From contig VDFB02252616.1 in NCBI GenBank assembly GCA_007258455.2, positions 124,045,760-124,109,759 on the forward strand: a stretch of DNA of 64,000 nt, written 5' to 3'. The DNA is from Sequoia sempervirens (taxonomy: Eukaryota > Streptophyta > Pinopsida > Cupressales > Cupressaceae). Every line of letters starts with the position of its first letter. Position 1 is the first letter of the stretch. Below the pieces are notes generated by a model. The model saw only the letters and a list, made by a program, of their open reading frames with translations, did no database searches and had not been told where the DNA came from. The position numbers and the translations under genes were made by a program. Positions 24,291-35,431 of the stretch are shown in pieces.

Positions 24291-25412
24291 TTCTCATTAA
24301 GATCCTAACTTTATTGGGAAGGAGAGATCCCTCCTCCCACACATGATACTCATTTAACTTGAGAGCCTCATTATCAAAAAAATCAACCAATGAGTTTCCT
24401 TTTCATAAAATGGGAGAAACGTGGTTGGGTATGTGCAGGATCATGATGGGCCAAAAAGTGGCAATATGATGGGTATGTGGTTGACAACTTTTTTTTTACC
24501 CAACATTGATGAAACAAAAAGGGTTTTTAGAAGAGATTCTCAACTTTCCACCAATATAAATTATTCTTTACTTTGAATTTAATAAGTAATTATTATTCAT
24601 TTTCTTTTTGAATTATGACTAAAGTCCTTATTGATAGGCTGGTTAAAAACATGTATAGCTTTCAAACGGTATCACATTTTTTGAATCCAAAATATGTGTC
24701 ACATTCTATGTTTCGCATACTATAGGATTAAAAAAAAAAGAAAATGAATTTCATGAATTTTTGACCAAGTTAAGGTGGTTAGGCATACAATTTTTTATAT
24801 TTTTTAAAAGTTGTAATAAAAAATCATAATTAATTATTTACTTGGAAAAAATTACAAAACAATATGCATCACATCGGACATGAGTCCTCTACTTATATCT
24901 AAAATATTATCATTTTATTGTGGTTAGGTGGCTAGACAAACACCTACTTTTTTCCTGAAATTTAAGTACTACTTTATTGAAATTTCAAATTTTCACCAAA
25001 TAGATTTTACTTTTTTAAACAAACCTAGTATTTTAGAAACTAAATTCAATTTGCTACAGATTCTATTGTTACATATTTTTGAAATAATATAGATAACTTA
25101 TTCAAATTTTTATGTCAAGTTGCCCAACTTTGATTTTTTTGATTTTTTTGCCACTTAAGGGCCTATTTTTTCAATGATAATCCTGCACATACTCGGGTCT
25201 CTTCACAAGAACTTAACATGATTATAGTATCTTTAATTAATTGTTCAACATTCTAGCTAGGTTGATCATGAGAGTCACAAAGATAATTGATGATATTTAA
25301 AGAATCGCCTTCAACCCATAATTTGGAGTAACCTCTATCCACAACATATTTTATGCTTATAAACACAGCCTCCGCCTTAGCACAATGATTTGTCTAATTT
25401 CCCAATAGGATG
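24274..25412 (-). pseudogene. LINE ORF2 remnant: RNase H domain
   Basis: Reading from 25412 downwards, the frame gives NHCAKAEAVFISIKYVVDRG then YSKLWVEGDSLNIINYL, the RVT_3-type RNase H signature with the active-site Glu and Asp positions (AEA, EGDS). After the TIR element the same domain ends as KGNSLVDFFDNEALKLNEYH and VRILMRND before TGA at 24274-24276. At least three in-frame stops are present. Endonuclease and reverse transcriptase are missing because the copy is 5'-truncated. Confidence 0.75.
24429..25193. mobile_element. 765-bp TIR element inside the LINE RNase H sequence
   Basis: The ends GTATGTGCAGGATCAT (24429) and the complement of GTATGTGCAGGATTAT (ending at 25193) form inverted repeats, with further matching (GTGGCA) inwards. 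Flanks TTGG (24425-24428) and TCGG (25194-25197) are a possible short duplication. Removing the element joins the two halves of the RNase H domain. The interior is AT-rich and non-coding. Confidence 0.6.
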
Positions 25413-26014
25413 TTCTTGTACCTTGTTATCAATATGAATGTTATCTCAGTTGATGTTATTTCATGGGGAAATACTGCATATATGTGAATAGATGGTTATT
25501 GAATTATTATTCTAACTTTGGAGATGTTTTATGTATACTGCATATGTTATGAACAATTAATTGTCGTGTACATGTATTTAGTGGATGTAGGTATATGTTC
25601 CATTCCTCCAGGAAGAGGGGAAGTATCACTTAGGAGAAGATCTTGGTCGAGTAACCAATAAACATAAACTATATGAGCATATACACACACCACATTAGAA
25701 TGATTGAGTTGAGTTAGTTTATGGGAAGTTGGTAAGTCATCCTTAGTTGATGTGTTAGCACTAGTAGAGTCTTTTTTACTTTTGTGTGCATTGATGGGTG
25801 ATGTTTATCTATTTTATTTTTGGAGGTCTTTCTTGTATTATTATGATCTTATATTTCAATATGTGGGACTTATGTGGAGTAGGTGTATATGTATGCACAT
25901 ACGTGTTAGTGGGATCTAAATGACATGTATATGCACATGTATAGATGTACTACACATAGTTACCTATCAATATGATGGTAATAATGAATGGTTATATGTG
26001 AATCAAATATGAAC

Positions 26015-26021
26015 ATATATA

Positions 26022-26055
<34 letters not shown>

Positions 26056-26082
26056 GTATATATATATGTATGTATGTATGGT
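26015..26082. repeat. TA / GTAT microsatellite in the Gy-A 5' LTR
   Basis: A (TA)n run passes into repeated GTAT units, then the pattern repeats. The 3' LTR has only a short TA run at the matching place, so this is an expansion after insertion. Further TA/GTAT-rich sequence continues to about 26410. Confidence 0.85.
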
Positions 26083-27113
26083 ATATACACGTATCCATAT
26101 GTATATGTGTATCAGTACACTCATATGTTGGTGGACCTACATATACATGTACATAGAGGTATATACTTTTATACATATGTATATATATGCATACATTCAA
26201 AATATTGTGATTATATGCAAATACTATCTTAACTGTATTCATTTATATATATATATATATTGAATGTATCTTGTCTAAATAGTGTATATATATTTAGATT
26301 CCAATAGTTAATGGTATATGTATGTATATATATATACATATATATAAATTATTTATATATATATATGTATATGATTTATTATATATATAATAATATATAT
26401 TTAAACATATTATATACATATTATTTATCGAATATCATTTACTTTAGTAGAAGTTGATTTATAAAGGTTGATAATGGTGGATAATGACTATAATATTGGA
26501 GGTCGATAATTGTCGATAATGACTATGTTTTTAGAAGTCATATGAAATTTGTTTATGACTGTTTTGTGAAATCGATTATCACTCAAAATATCACATGATA
26601 TAAGACATTTGTATTGTAGTTGATATTGTTCTCTTGTGTCGATATTTAAGAATGGACTTGGTTGACGCCTTTGATAAGATTAACCTTGACTTAGTATTCA
26701 TATCTACCATGATTTTATACAGCTACGAACGACTTTGTCAAACATATTTAATGCCTTAGTCAACTCATCCTCAAAACAAGTTGATGGATTCTTGTTGTTA
26801 CGAATTGGTAATTAACTATTTCTTTTACCAAGGAAACTACACCAAACAAGAAGGAAAGAGGATGGATTTGGTGCCACCTCTAAAACCAAGTTGTTGTAGA
26901 TGTCTATTTCTTGAGACAATTTGAATTGGGCATATGCAGATTGAATAAGTGTTGCAATTGCTATCAATGTTGCAAGTCGACCTCTAGGTGGGTTTTTTTA
27001 TTATGAACTTAGGAAGTCACCACCTTTGTTTTGAGTTTCATGTGTTACTTTGCATAGATATTTTTATTCATTAACATGCCTAAACTATAGGCTAAGAGTT
27101 TACTAGTCTACTC

Positions 27114-27122
27114 TATAAATAG
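27114..27122 (+). promoter_or_regulatory. TATA box of the Gy-A 5' LTR
   Basis: TATAAATAG in the middle of the LTR; the same motif is at 60490-60498 in the 3' LTR. Its central position fits the U3/R boundary of a plant LTR, with transcription expected to start about 30 bp downstream. Confidence 0.55.
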
Positions 27123-27400
27123 TTAAGTCATTTCATTAGTAGGAACATATTCTTTCCCAAGATTACGCATCATTGCAATTCCTTATTTATGTATTATTTC
27201 CATCCATACTTGTTTTATATTGTGAGTGAGAAAGAGTGAGAGTTCTATTTTTCTGAGAGAAAAATTGTTGTTTGAGAGAAGTAAGCTATCAACTTATGAG
27301 ATAGAGTTATTTGTCACATTCTTAAGAAGCTGATTATCAAGCTTACTATTGTTGGAGAGGATTGCATTGCTATCATTTATTTGGATAATCAATAACAAGT

Positions 27401-29124
27401 TGATGCAATGCTAGAAGAGGACACTCACTCTCATGAATACAAACTTCACAAATAGAGAATCAATCCCTTCTATTTCTCCAAATTTAAACAAGAAAACTAC
27501 TCAAAACAATGTCTTCTACAAAGGTACAAATCAGAGTTTTCACTTTCACTAACCCAAACAAACTTAATCATCATCTTCAAACTTATTACTGACTCAATCT
27601 AAAGAAAAAACAATCCTTCACATAAACTGCCCACTCATATTTTCACCCCTACTTCATGACTGTCCTTAAATGTGCAATAATTTCCCTTCACAAACACAAA
27701 ACCCAACCTAGTATTTCAAGTCTCAAACAGCCAACCCAAGACTGGAAACATCTTCATTAAGGTTAAATCAACATAATCAAAATCATTCTAAACCCCAAGT
27801 CATAGGTTTCTTGCTTTATGTAAATATCCCTTCATTGACTGTTCAAACCCTTGTAGCACTCCTTCTAGGACTGTCAAACAAGTACCTGTGTTGCAAACCT
27901 TATCTTAGGACTGTAACAAGATTTTTAGATACCTTCCAATGTTTTTTAAATATATCAAGAATCTAACATAGGGTGCTTTGGGGAAAAGTGCTCATATCAT
28001 GACTAACTGCGTGCAAATATGACCTAATTAGGTCTTATCACAAATGGGGCTTATTGGTCCAATTTCCTCCAAACTCAAAATCCTACATCCAAAACTTCAA
28101 ACATCATTTATTAGACATGCTAATTCTTATTAGTTCATAAAAATTTCATTCCCAAGTTTGTTTGAACAAAAACCGTGGGCTTTAATCACTTGAAACTTTG
28201 TATTATGACTGTGTATAGAATTTCAAACTTAAATTTCAATTTACCACACAACACTCATCAATCCACTAGTCCCAATCACATAATAGATTTAAATACACCT
28301 TTAAAACCTCTTAAAACAAAACCAACCTTGAAGAAATCGATCACCACAGTCTAAACCCATAAAACAACACTGTTTACTAGTTTTCCAGTCAATTACATAG
28401 AATCTTCAGATTTAGAGTACTAAAGAATCAGCCTCAAACCTCATCCTCACCTTCTCCAACCTGAATATCTTTTAAAACACACATCAAAATTCCCTACCAC
28501 CAAAAGTTAGAAAATTCCAGTGATTGAAAGAGGAGAAACACAATTTCTAAAACACACTGTTACTCTAATGAGGGTTTTTTACCAGTCAACACTAAATTCT
28601 CAATAACTTGCATAAAACAAAGCCAATTTACATGAAACCAATTGTGATTGGAAGATGATTGAAGTGAACAAAACTTACAACCAATTTCACAAACATTTAA
28701 TCCCTTACAAGTTCGTACATAAGCCTAGAAACACTGATTTTCTAAAGAAAATGAATAAAAATAGATTATTACATTGATCTACTTCTTTTATTCAATCATC
28801 CACGAGCTCAAAATGGTTACAAAAGCCTTTTTATAGGTATTGCAACATGTCCTTTCATTTTTCAAGTACCTTCAAGAATAACTAATCTAATATAACTCTT
28901 CACCTTCTCACTTTCACACTTTTTGCAACTTTACATTTTTTGCAATTTGGTTGACAACTTTTACACATTTTTACAAAATTTGAAAAATTAGACTCAAATG
29001 ACAATCTAATGATCTAAACATGTGAAAAATGACCTGACTACAATGTTGAATCATCAAAATTTTTATCAAACTCCAAAAATTGGTCTATAGAAACATGACA
29101 TAGTCTAGGTGCTCCTACACCACA
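27401..29124 (-). mobile_element. Solo-LTR-like insert in the Gy-A 5' LTR
   Basis: This 1.7-kb stretch is absent from the 3' LTR. On the minus strand it begins TGTGGTGTAGGAGCACC and ends TTGCATCA, TG...CA ends as in an LTR. It carries a minus-strand TATA box (TATAAAAAGG, 28828-28837) and an AATAAAA signal downstream of it. No coding sequence or inverted repeats are present. The flanking 5 bp (CAAGT, GGCAT) do not match, so the boundaries or the mechanism are unsettled. Confidence 0.5.
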
Positions 29125-30196
29125 GGCATGATGATCTCTTCTTCTTTGTTATTTAATTATGAGTTATGTCTTCCATGAATTCTTGATTTGTCTTTTCTAG
29201 TGTGTTCATTAGATAAATTAGAGTGTTCTTGAAAAGGAAATTGAATATTTTATGCTATTTTCATGTGGTGCTTGTAAGCACTTCATAATAGCCTGATTTT
29301 GGTGTATATCATAGATATTATATACTAGGCATGATTGAACATAAGAGGCACTTCTGATACACTTAACTAGGTTATTGATTTAACTAGGAAAGATTGTGTT
29401 TACTCCTAGGATAGTTAATCCAGTATGGGAGGGATCTTGTGTACTTACTTGTTAAGTAGGTTTATTCCTAGTAGATTAAAATGGTGATAGGTTAATCTAG
29501 GGTGATAGAATATCCATTGAAGGAAATACCTATGCATAGTTTAAGATAGCCTTAAGTCAAATCAGCCCTAAGTAGTGTATTTGATAGATGACTCTCAGTA
29601 GGAATACTGAATATAACACTTTGGCCAAAGTAGTGTGAATGTCCGAGACTCCACTCTAGATTGTGTGACTACCGAGACTACAATGTTAGTTCACTGTGAT
29701 CCAGTATTGCATGCTAGTTTGAGATTGTGGGATTACAAGTTATAGTTATGTAGGACACAACACTTTGCTCAGTTGGTTGTCATTATTGGTTACTCTACTA
29801 GTATCTTCGTCGAAGGGAAGGGTTATCTATCAAATGATAGATGTGTGGGGGACCGCATTAAGAGTCCGTGGTTGGCAGAAAAGTACTTGAGTGATGCTTC
29901 TCCTCCTCATAAGGCAAAAAATAACCAAGATTTGAAAGGAAGGATCCTAGACTATCTTACAACTATTTGTTCTAAAGCTCATTGAGCTATGTATGTAAAT
30001 GTATGCATTCTTGTATTGATGTAACTTATGATTTATTGTAATGAAATGGAAAACATGTTGTATTATGTTATGCATCTTTGTTCGTATATTCTCAATAAGA
30101 AAAGAAAAAAATTAGTGCAATGGCTTGTTACATAGTTTATTTACTCATAAGGTGAAAAATAAAAAAAAAATTCATTAAGGGTTGGTATGTTACATG

Positions 30197-30209
30197 TGGC
30201 ATTAGAGCC
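30197..30209 (+). promoter_or_regulatory. Gy-A primer-binding site
   Basis: TGGCATTAGAGCC lies two bases after the 5' LTR. It differs by two transitions from TGGTATCAGAGCC, the site complementary to the 3' end of initiator methionine tRNA used by many Ty3/gypsy and copia elements. Confidence 0.75.
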
Positions 30210-30228
30210 AGGTTTAGCTCTAGAACCT

Positions 30229-30934
30229 ATGAGCTCATCATTCTTTCCATCCAACATTATTTGATGTTGTGAATTCTTGTGCTAGGAAGGTGTATCTTAG
30301 ATTAATAGCTCATAAGTCAGTAATTAGAAACAAGGGCTACCTCAAGGCCAAGAAGGAAAGTGGATACATCATTAGAACCATAGATGGAACCAACTACGAC
30401 AATGTCGTATGGTTGAGTGACACTAAAACCTTTAGTCATGCACTTTCTCGAATCAGTGATGTGAAGAGAAAGATGAAGATGGATGCTATATACAACTACC
30501 TACCAACCATCTCACCTGAAAATTCTGAGTCATTACTACTTTCTAGGGATATGCCTTTACAATAAAGTGTTAGTATGACATTCATCTTTAGGGATCCTAG
30601 GGTTCTTCCATTGATTGAAGTAATAGTAATTTCTTCAAGTAACGAGTTTGAGGGATATGTACCAAGGACAACGCTAGATGAGAAATGGTCTCATGAACAA
30701 ATGTTTGTGAAAGGAGTAGACTACACTATTGATGAACACCATATTGACATTGCTTCTTGTAACTATGTATCAAATGACAAATCCGAAGGTTAATATCCTT
30801 TTTGGGATAGGTACGAACAAATGAGAGACGAACATAAAGATAGGGAACAACAACTGTCTCAGTTTGTAGGTTATACCCCTTTAAGTTATGTGTTAGAGAG
30901 TGAATCCAAAGGATACTCTCCACTCGACTATTGA
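30229..30934 (+). pseudogene. Leader ORF between PBS and gag of Gy-A, unknown function
   Basis: After ATG 30229 and a one-base shift near 30262, a single frame runs to TGA 30932-30934 with only two stops (30563 and 30791). It would code for about 235 residues with normal composition: VYLRLIAHKSVIRNKGYLKA, GYIIRTIDGTNYDNVVWL, DEKWSHEQMFVKGVDYTIDE, QQLSQFVGYTPLSYVLE. It precedes gag (31143) and is in the same orientation. I do not recognise a domain. It might be an element-specific ORF, part of an extended gag, or a captured fragment. Confidence 0.5.
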
Positions 30935-31142
30935 ATATTTTCTCCATGTAATCAAAGGATATTGAAATCCTCATGAAATGAATAAAATTATGTGTTTATC
31001 AATAAAGAGTATGTGCTTAATCTTATGTGGAATTCTTTTGTGTGTATTAATTTCATTTTTAATATTTTCCTTAAGATAGTGTAAAACATAAATTAGCCTT
31101 AGAACATGGATAAACATTCAAGTAAAAACCAATCTTGTAAGG

Positions 31143-32240
31143 ATGGTGAGGGTACGGACTAATCCAAGCGGAAGTAAAGAGGTTGGACAAGGAACCATTG
31201 GAGTAGAGGCTAGGCTTGACCAAATCTTGGCAAGGTTGGCTAATCTTGCACAAGAAAGAGTTAAGGATGGGGTAGAAAAGGAAGTACCCATTGATGAGCA
31301 TGAGGGGGAAAAATCTTCCCATTGGCATAATGAAACCCATAATCATGAGAAGGAAAAATCATCTGTGCCATCTGTTGAAAGGAATAATAATCTTGTGGAC
31401 TATGAACTTTCTAGGGACATGAAGAAGGTTATTCCACCCAATTTTGATGGTAGTGTTGGAGGTGATGAGGCTGAAGTTTGCCTTGTCCAAATGGAAAAGT
31501 ATTTTGAAATACAAAACTATGATGAGATTACTAAAGTCGCATGGGGTGCATATTAGTTAGTGGGAGAAGCCTCTAACTGGTGGATGAACAAGAAGTTAGA
31601 ACTCAATATTAACTCTTGGAAATTGAAATGGGGGGAATTCGTAGAGATCTTCCATAAGAGATGGTTTCCACAACTATATTACGATGAAAAAATATTGGAT
31701 TTCTAGGGTTTGAAGGAAGGTAACATGACAGTCAATGAATATTAGGAGAATTTTACCCAACTTATGCTCTGTGTTCCCATATATCATAAGGATGAGCGCT
31801 TCCGCATTAGGATATTTATAATGGGACTTAATAGTCAGATTAGAGAGGAAGTGGATATGCATGGTCAAGCAACAATGGATCTTGTATATGCAAATGCAAT
31901 TAAGCAGGAGCAAAAGCTTAGGGCTAATTCCACTTGTCAAGAAACAAAAGAGAAAAAGAAGGATGTGGAAGTTCCTAACAAGATAGTTCCAAAGAATGAG
32001 GAATCAATGCAAAATGTTCCAAGGAAATAGGGAAAATGATTCTACAATAAATATGGAAAGGATACTAGGAGAGACCGAAAAAGGAATGACTCTAGCATGG
32101 GTAATACCAACAAGGCTAATGAAAATATTCAACAGGTCTAGAGAAATCATAGGGAAAAGAGGGTAGACTATAGGATGTTTTATATCTAGAGGGGATCACT
32201 ATGCTAGTGAGTGTCCCAATAAAACTTCTAGATCATGACC
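31143..32240 (+). pseudogene. gag: Gy-A gag
   Basis: ATG 31143 opens MVRVRTNPSGSKEVG. The capsid-like retrotrans_gag region follows: IPPNFDGSVGGDEAEVCLVQ, MEKYFEIQNYDEI, EASNWWMNKK, FVEIFHKRWFPQ. Frames are broken by TAG at 31554, 31704 and 31743, each explicable as a TGG or CAG codon altered by a C-to-T change. The zinc knuckle near 32176 reads CFISRGDHYASEC; the second cysteine of the C-x2-C-x4-H-x4-C pattern is serine. Gag forms the intracellular virus-like particle. Confidence 0.82.
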
Positions 32241-32269
32241 ATATGGTAATCCATTACCTACCTAGCAGG

Positions 32270-32900
32270 AAATGTTTCAACAAAAGATACATGTAGTTGT
32301 GGATGATCATCGGATAGAGTACCAAGTAACTCTTGAAACACCATATATTCTGTTTGGATTACCTATTTTTTCTCTTATTGATACAGGTGCAACTGAGAAT
32401 TTAATTTCACCTAGAATAGCCAAGCAATTATCTAGGAAGGCGGGACACATAGCAAAGTCTTGGGATGTAGAGTATGCATACCAGACAAGATAAAAGGTCG
32501 ATCAATGTCTATTCAAAGCTAGGATACAACTACCCAGTTTTTCTATTGAAGTAAACCTTTATATTGCACCTATAGGATCATATGATGATATCCTAGGAAT
32601 GAATTGGTTGTGGAAATATAGGGCTAAAGTAGATTGCCATGCAAAAATTGTATAATGCCTAGATGATTTTGGAAATCAAGAAAAATTCCAAGGGATACCT
32701 AGAGAGGTTAGGATTCGACAAGTTATGGCTATGCAACTTAAAGAGCTAAGAAGAAGGGGTGTAAACTATTCGCTGTGAAGATTGAAGAAATTGGAAAGGA
32801 TAGTGATGATTTGTAATTTCAAAGTATTCAAGAGTTAAAAGATGGTGAAATAGATTTGAAACTAGAAAATCAGATATGGAGAAATATCTAATATTGAGAA
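32270..32900 (+). pseudogene. Gy-A aspartic protease
   Basis: The frame from 32272 contains the active-site motif LIDTGATENLIS (Asp codon at 32380). The frame continues, with a stop after YQTR, through SYDDILGMNWLWKYRAKVDC, the conserved ILGMDWL-type block. The protease cleaves the Gag-Pol polyprotein. Downstream to 33000 the linker is full of stops. Confidence 0.8.
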
Positions 32901-33013
32901 ATTTTTTGAATGTGTTTCTAAATGTGTTACCGGGGTTGCCTCCAAAAAGAATATTTGATTTCTCTATAGATATGGTTCCAAGATCATAACCTATTTCTAA
33001 GGTACCCTATAGG

Positions 33014-33277
33014 ATGACAACCACTAAACTTATGGAACTTAAGGAACAATTGAACAAATTATTGTCGAAAGGACTAATAAGACCAAGTGTTTCACCTTGG
33101 GGAGTGTCAATAATCTTTGTTAAAAAGAAGGATGGTACCTTGCATTTTTGCATCAAATATCGTATGCTCAACAAAGCTACAATTAAGAACAAGTATCTGT
33201 TGCCATGCATTGATGATCATTTTGATAAAATGAGGGGTGTTGTCGTATTCTCAAAAATAGATCTGAGATTTGTATAT
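33014..33277 (+). pseudogene. pol: Gy-A reverse transcriptase, N-terminal part
   Basis: This frame gives the first RT blocks: [57 protein letters not shown] and [14 protein letters not shown] starts at 33278 in the codons after LRF. The domain resumes at 56457. Position in the element and motif order are canonical for Ty3/gypsy. Confidence 0.88.
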
Positions 33278-34080
33278 TGTTACCAATTTTTCACCTACAA
33301 CTCAAATTGGTAGAGCTAAAGTAATTTTCTTATATTAAAGGTGAAAATATTTCAACTTATTTCTATTTTGCCTATGTTAAAGTTTAAAAGAAAAGTTTAG
33401 TTGTTACTATGCAATGTGTTTTCAACAAAAGAAAGCATTTAGTTTATCGTTCAGTGTTTTATAGCATAAAAGAGACTACATAAGATATACGAATATTGCT
33501 TTCATTCAATTCTATAATGATTTATTCAATTCAAAATGTTGCATTCATTTTGCAAAAGAGATATATATAGAATTGCACATGATTGCAAAGAATGTTGTTT
33601 TTCATATTCATTGAAAATAAAAGAGAGATCAATTGTCCCACACAAGCCATGGGAATAGCTAAACCAACACATTATAAATAATGTACTATGTATATAAGGA
33701 TAAATGAATGAAATGTAGCATATAAGAAAAAACATATCCATCATTACATGTTTGTGTTTGGTGTTGTTCTTCATTGCAGCTACTCCTCGTTGATCCCCAT
33801 CTTGAATCATCATGAATAGAAAAATTGTTAGAGCTCTAGATATGAATCTTCCTATGTGATATATCCATAGAAATATAGTACATTTCCTATGATGCATTGA
33901 ATCATTTGAATAAACATCAGAAGTATGAAAGAGAGCCTGAAAAATAAGATATCATAGGAGCATCAAGCTTCACTATTTTTTCATCTATCATGTTTGTTCA
34001 CTATGCAGGTATAGGTGAAATCATGTTGATGATGCATTTCTAAAGACATCATAGCATGTGGTGCAAAAATGGGCTCCCAC

Positions 34081-35417
34081 TGTGATAGGGAAAATTTAGG
34101 TGCTAGAAAATGAACAGCAAACAAGAGAATGCAAATAACACTAAAAGCAACTTACACCTCAAGATTAGCCTAGTTGGATACAATACAAAGTAAAGATGCC
34201 AAATAAAACCTTTTACCTTATCTTGAATCGATCATTTGGTTGGCCCTTCGATCTTTGATGTTGTATGCTCCTTGGATGGCACAAGATGCAAGCTAGATGA
34301 TGATATGATAATGGATAAAAAGGATGCAAATGTGAAAAATGGCTAAGTATGGCTCCTAGAAAATTTTTGCAAGAGTTTGGCTACAATGCATGATCTCTCC
34401 TAAAATGAGAGAAAAGATGGGGTATTTATAGAGAATTTGGGATTCTCTAGGGAAATGGATGGTCAAGATTGAGCCACCAAGATCAAGATGTAGGGCTATG
34501 GTGAGTTGAGAACTCACAAGCCCTCACATCTTGACATGTGGCATGTGAAGTGGCTCAAAAAGGTGAAGTGGACATGAGCTGGAGTGGTAGTACATGACAT
34601 GGATGGGGTACATAGTACCTTGGGATTGGGACAAGATCTCCTCATAAAGGAGGTACTTGTCCCCATGTGGGTGAGAGGACATATGGGGAATTAAAAATTC
34701 CTTTAAATGCATTGGTGGATTAAATGTGAATTAAAAATTCATATGGGGAATGAAGATGCTTTGTTCAAAAAGAGAAAGCTTTTAATGAAGTTGACTAAGG
34801 AAACATTTCATAAATGATTGGGGATTAGAGATGACCTAATTAGGTGATTAAGGTTGTGCAAGTACTTGATTAGACTAATTAATGACACATTAAAGGAAAG
34901 TGGGAGATTATGAAGGGTGTGACATGTGACTTGATGTGTCAAGTCAAGGATCACACGGGGAAGAGAAAAACGAATTTAATATTCCTTGGAAGGATAAAAA
35001 AAATTAAAAATTCCTTGAGAGGTTGATTAGGCTAGTTAATGAAGGATTAGAGGAGGGTTAGGTGGCTAAAAGAGATTAGATGCCAACTTGCAAAAGTTGG
35101 GAGGATGTGACACATCCTAATCAAGGATTAGGCATGTGCACATCCCTAATGATGAGATTAGGAGAAATAATTAGGATTAGATAAAAATGATGGAGGATGT
35201 GACATAAAGGGAATTAAATAAATGGCATATTTATTTAATTCATTTGATGAAAGGGGGAAGGTATTTAATTATTTAACTAGATACCTTAGAGACTAGAAGA
35301 ACTTTAGAGGGATTAATTAAATAATAGTGATATTACTTAATTAATGTGGATAAGGGAATGTTTAGACAAAAGGGGATAAATTTGGATAAATTAAGTGTCC
35401 AAATTTAGGTGTCTACA
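34081..35417 (-). repeat. LTR-C 3' LTR (element sense)
   Basis: 1337 bp, matching the right LTR with roughly nine in ten bases identical by eye. The right copy has an extra ~35-bp segment near 44880. A minus-strand TATA box (TATAAATACC) is at 34421-34430. The outermost ~25 bp at 34081 differ from the corresponding edge of the other LTR. Confidence 0.85.
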
Positions 35418-35431
35418 TTTTTCCCCTCTTT
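35418..35431 (-). promoter_or_regulatory. LTR-C polypurine tract
   Basis: On the minus strand AAAGAGGGGAAAAA lies immediately before TGTAGACACC, the start of the 3' LTR. This is the expected primer for plus-strand DNA synthesis and fixes the element's orientation. Confidence 0.75.

Larger units (their letters stand above)
22151..25412 (-). mobile_element. 5'-truncated LINE in the Gy-A 5' LTR
   Basis: The insert is flanked by an exact 15-bp duplication TTCTTGTACCTTGTT (22136-22150 and 25413-25427); the 3' LTR of Gy-A has this site once. A long, variable-length duplication is the mark of target-primed reverse transcription. On the minus strand the copy starts inside the RNase H domain of ORF2, is interrupted by a TIR element (24429-25193), then continues with the ORF2 end, a 477-codon ORF, and a 3' untranslated region ending CCCATATAATCAA. 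There is no clear poly(A) beyond the few A residues shared with the target site. Confidence 0.82.
22049..30194 (+). repeat. Gy-A 5' LTR, split by a LINE and a solo-LTR-like insert
   Basis: LTR sequence proper is 22049-22150, 25428-27400 and 29125-30194, about 3.1 kb in total. It matches the 3' LTR at 58845-61848 along its length. The two gaps are explained by the LINE (22151-25412 plus duplicated site) and by the insert at 27401-29124. Ends TGTTACACCC and GTTACA agree with the 3' copy. Confidence 0.88.

Noticed and set aside
25988..26263. Tyr/Met/Ile-rich open frames on both strands
   Set aside because: They are translations of the TA/GTAT microsatellite in the Gy-A LTR.
27401..29124. TIR transposon as the cause of the second gap in the Gy-A 5' LTR
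   Set aside because: No inverted repeats are found at the ends; TG...CA termini and an internal promoter fit an LTR better.
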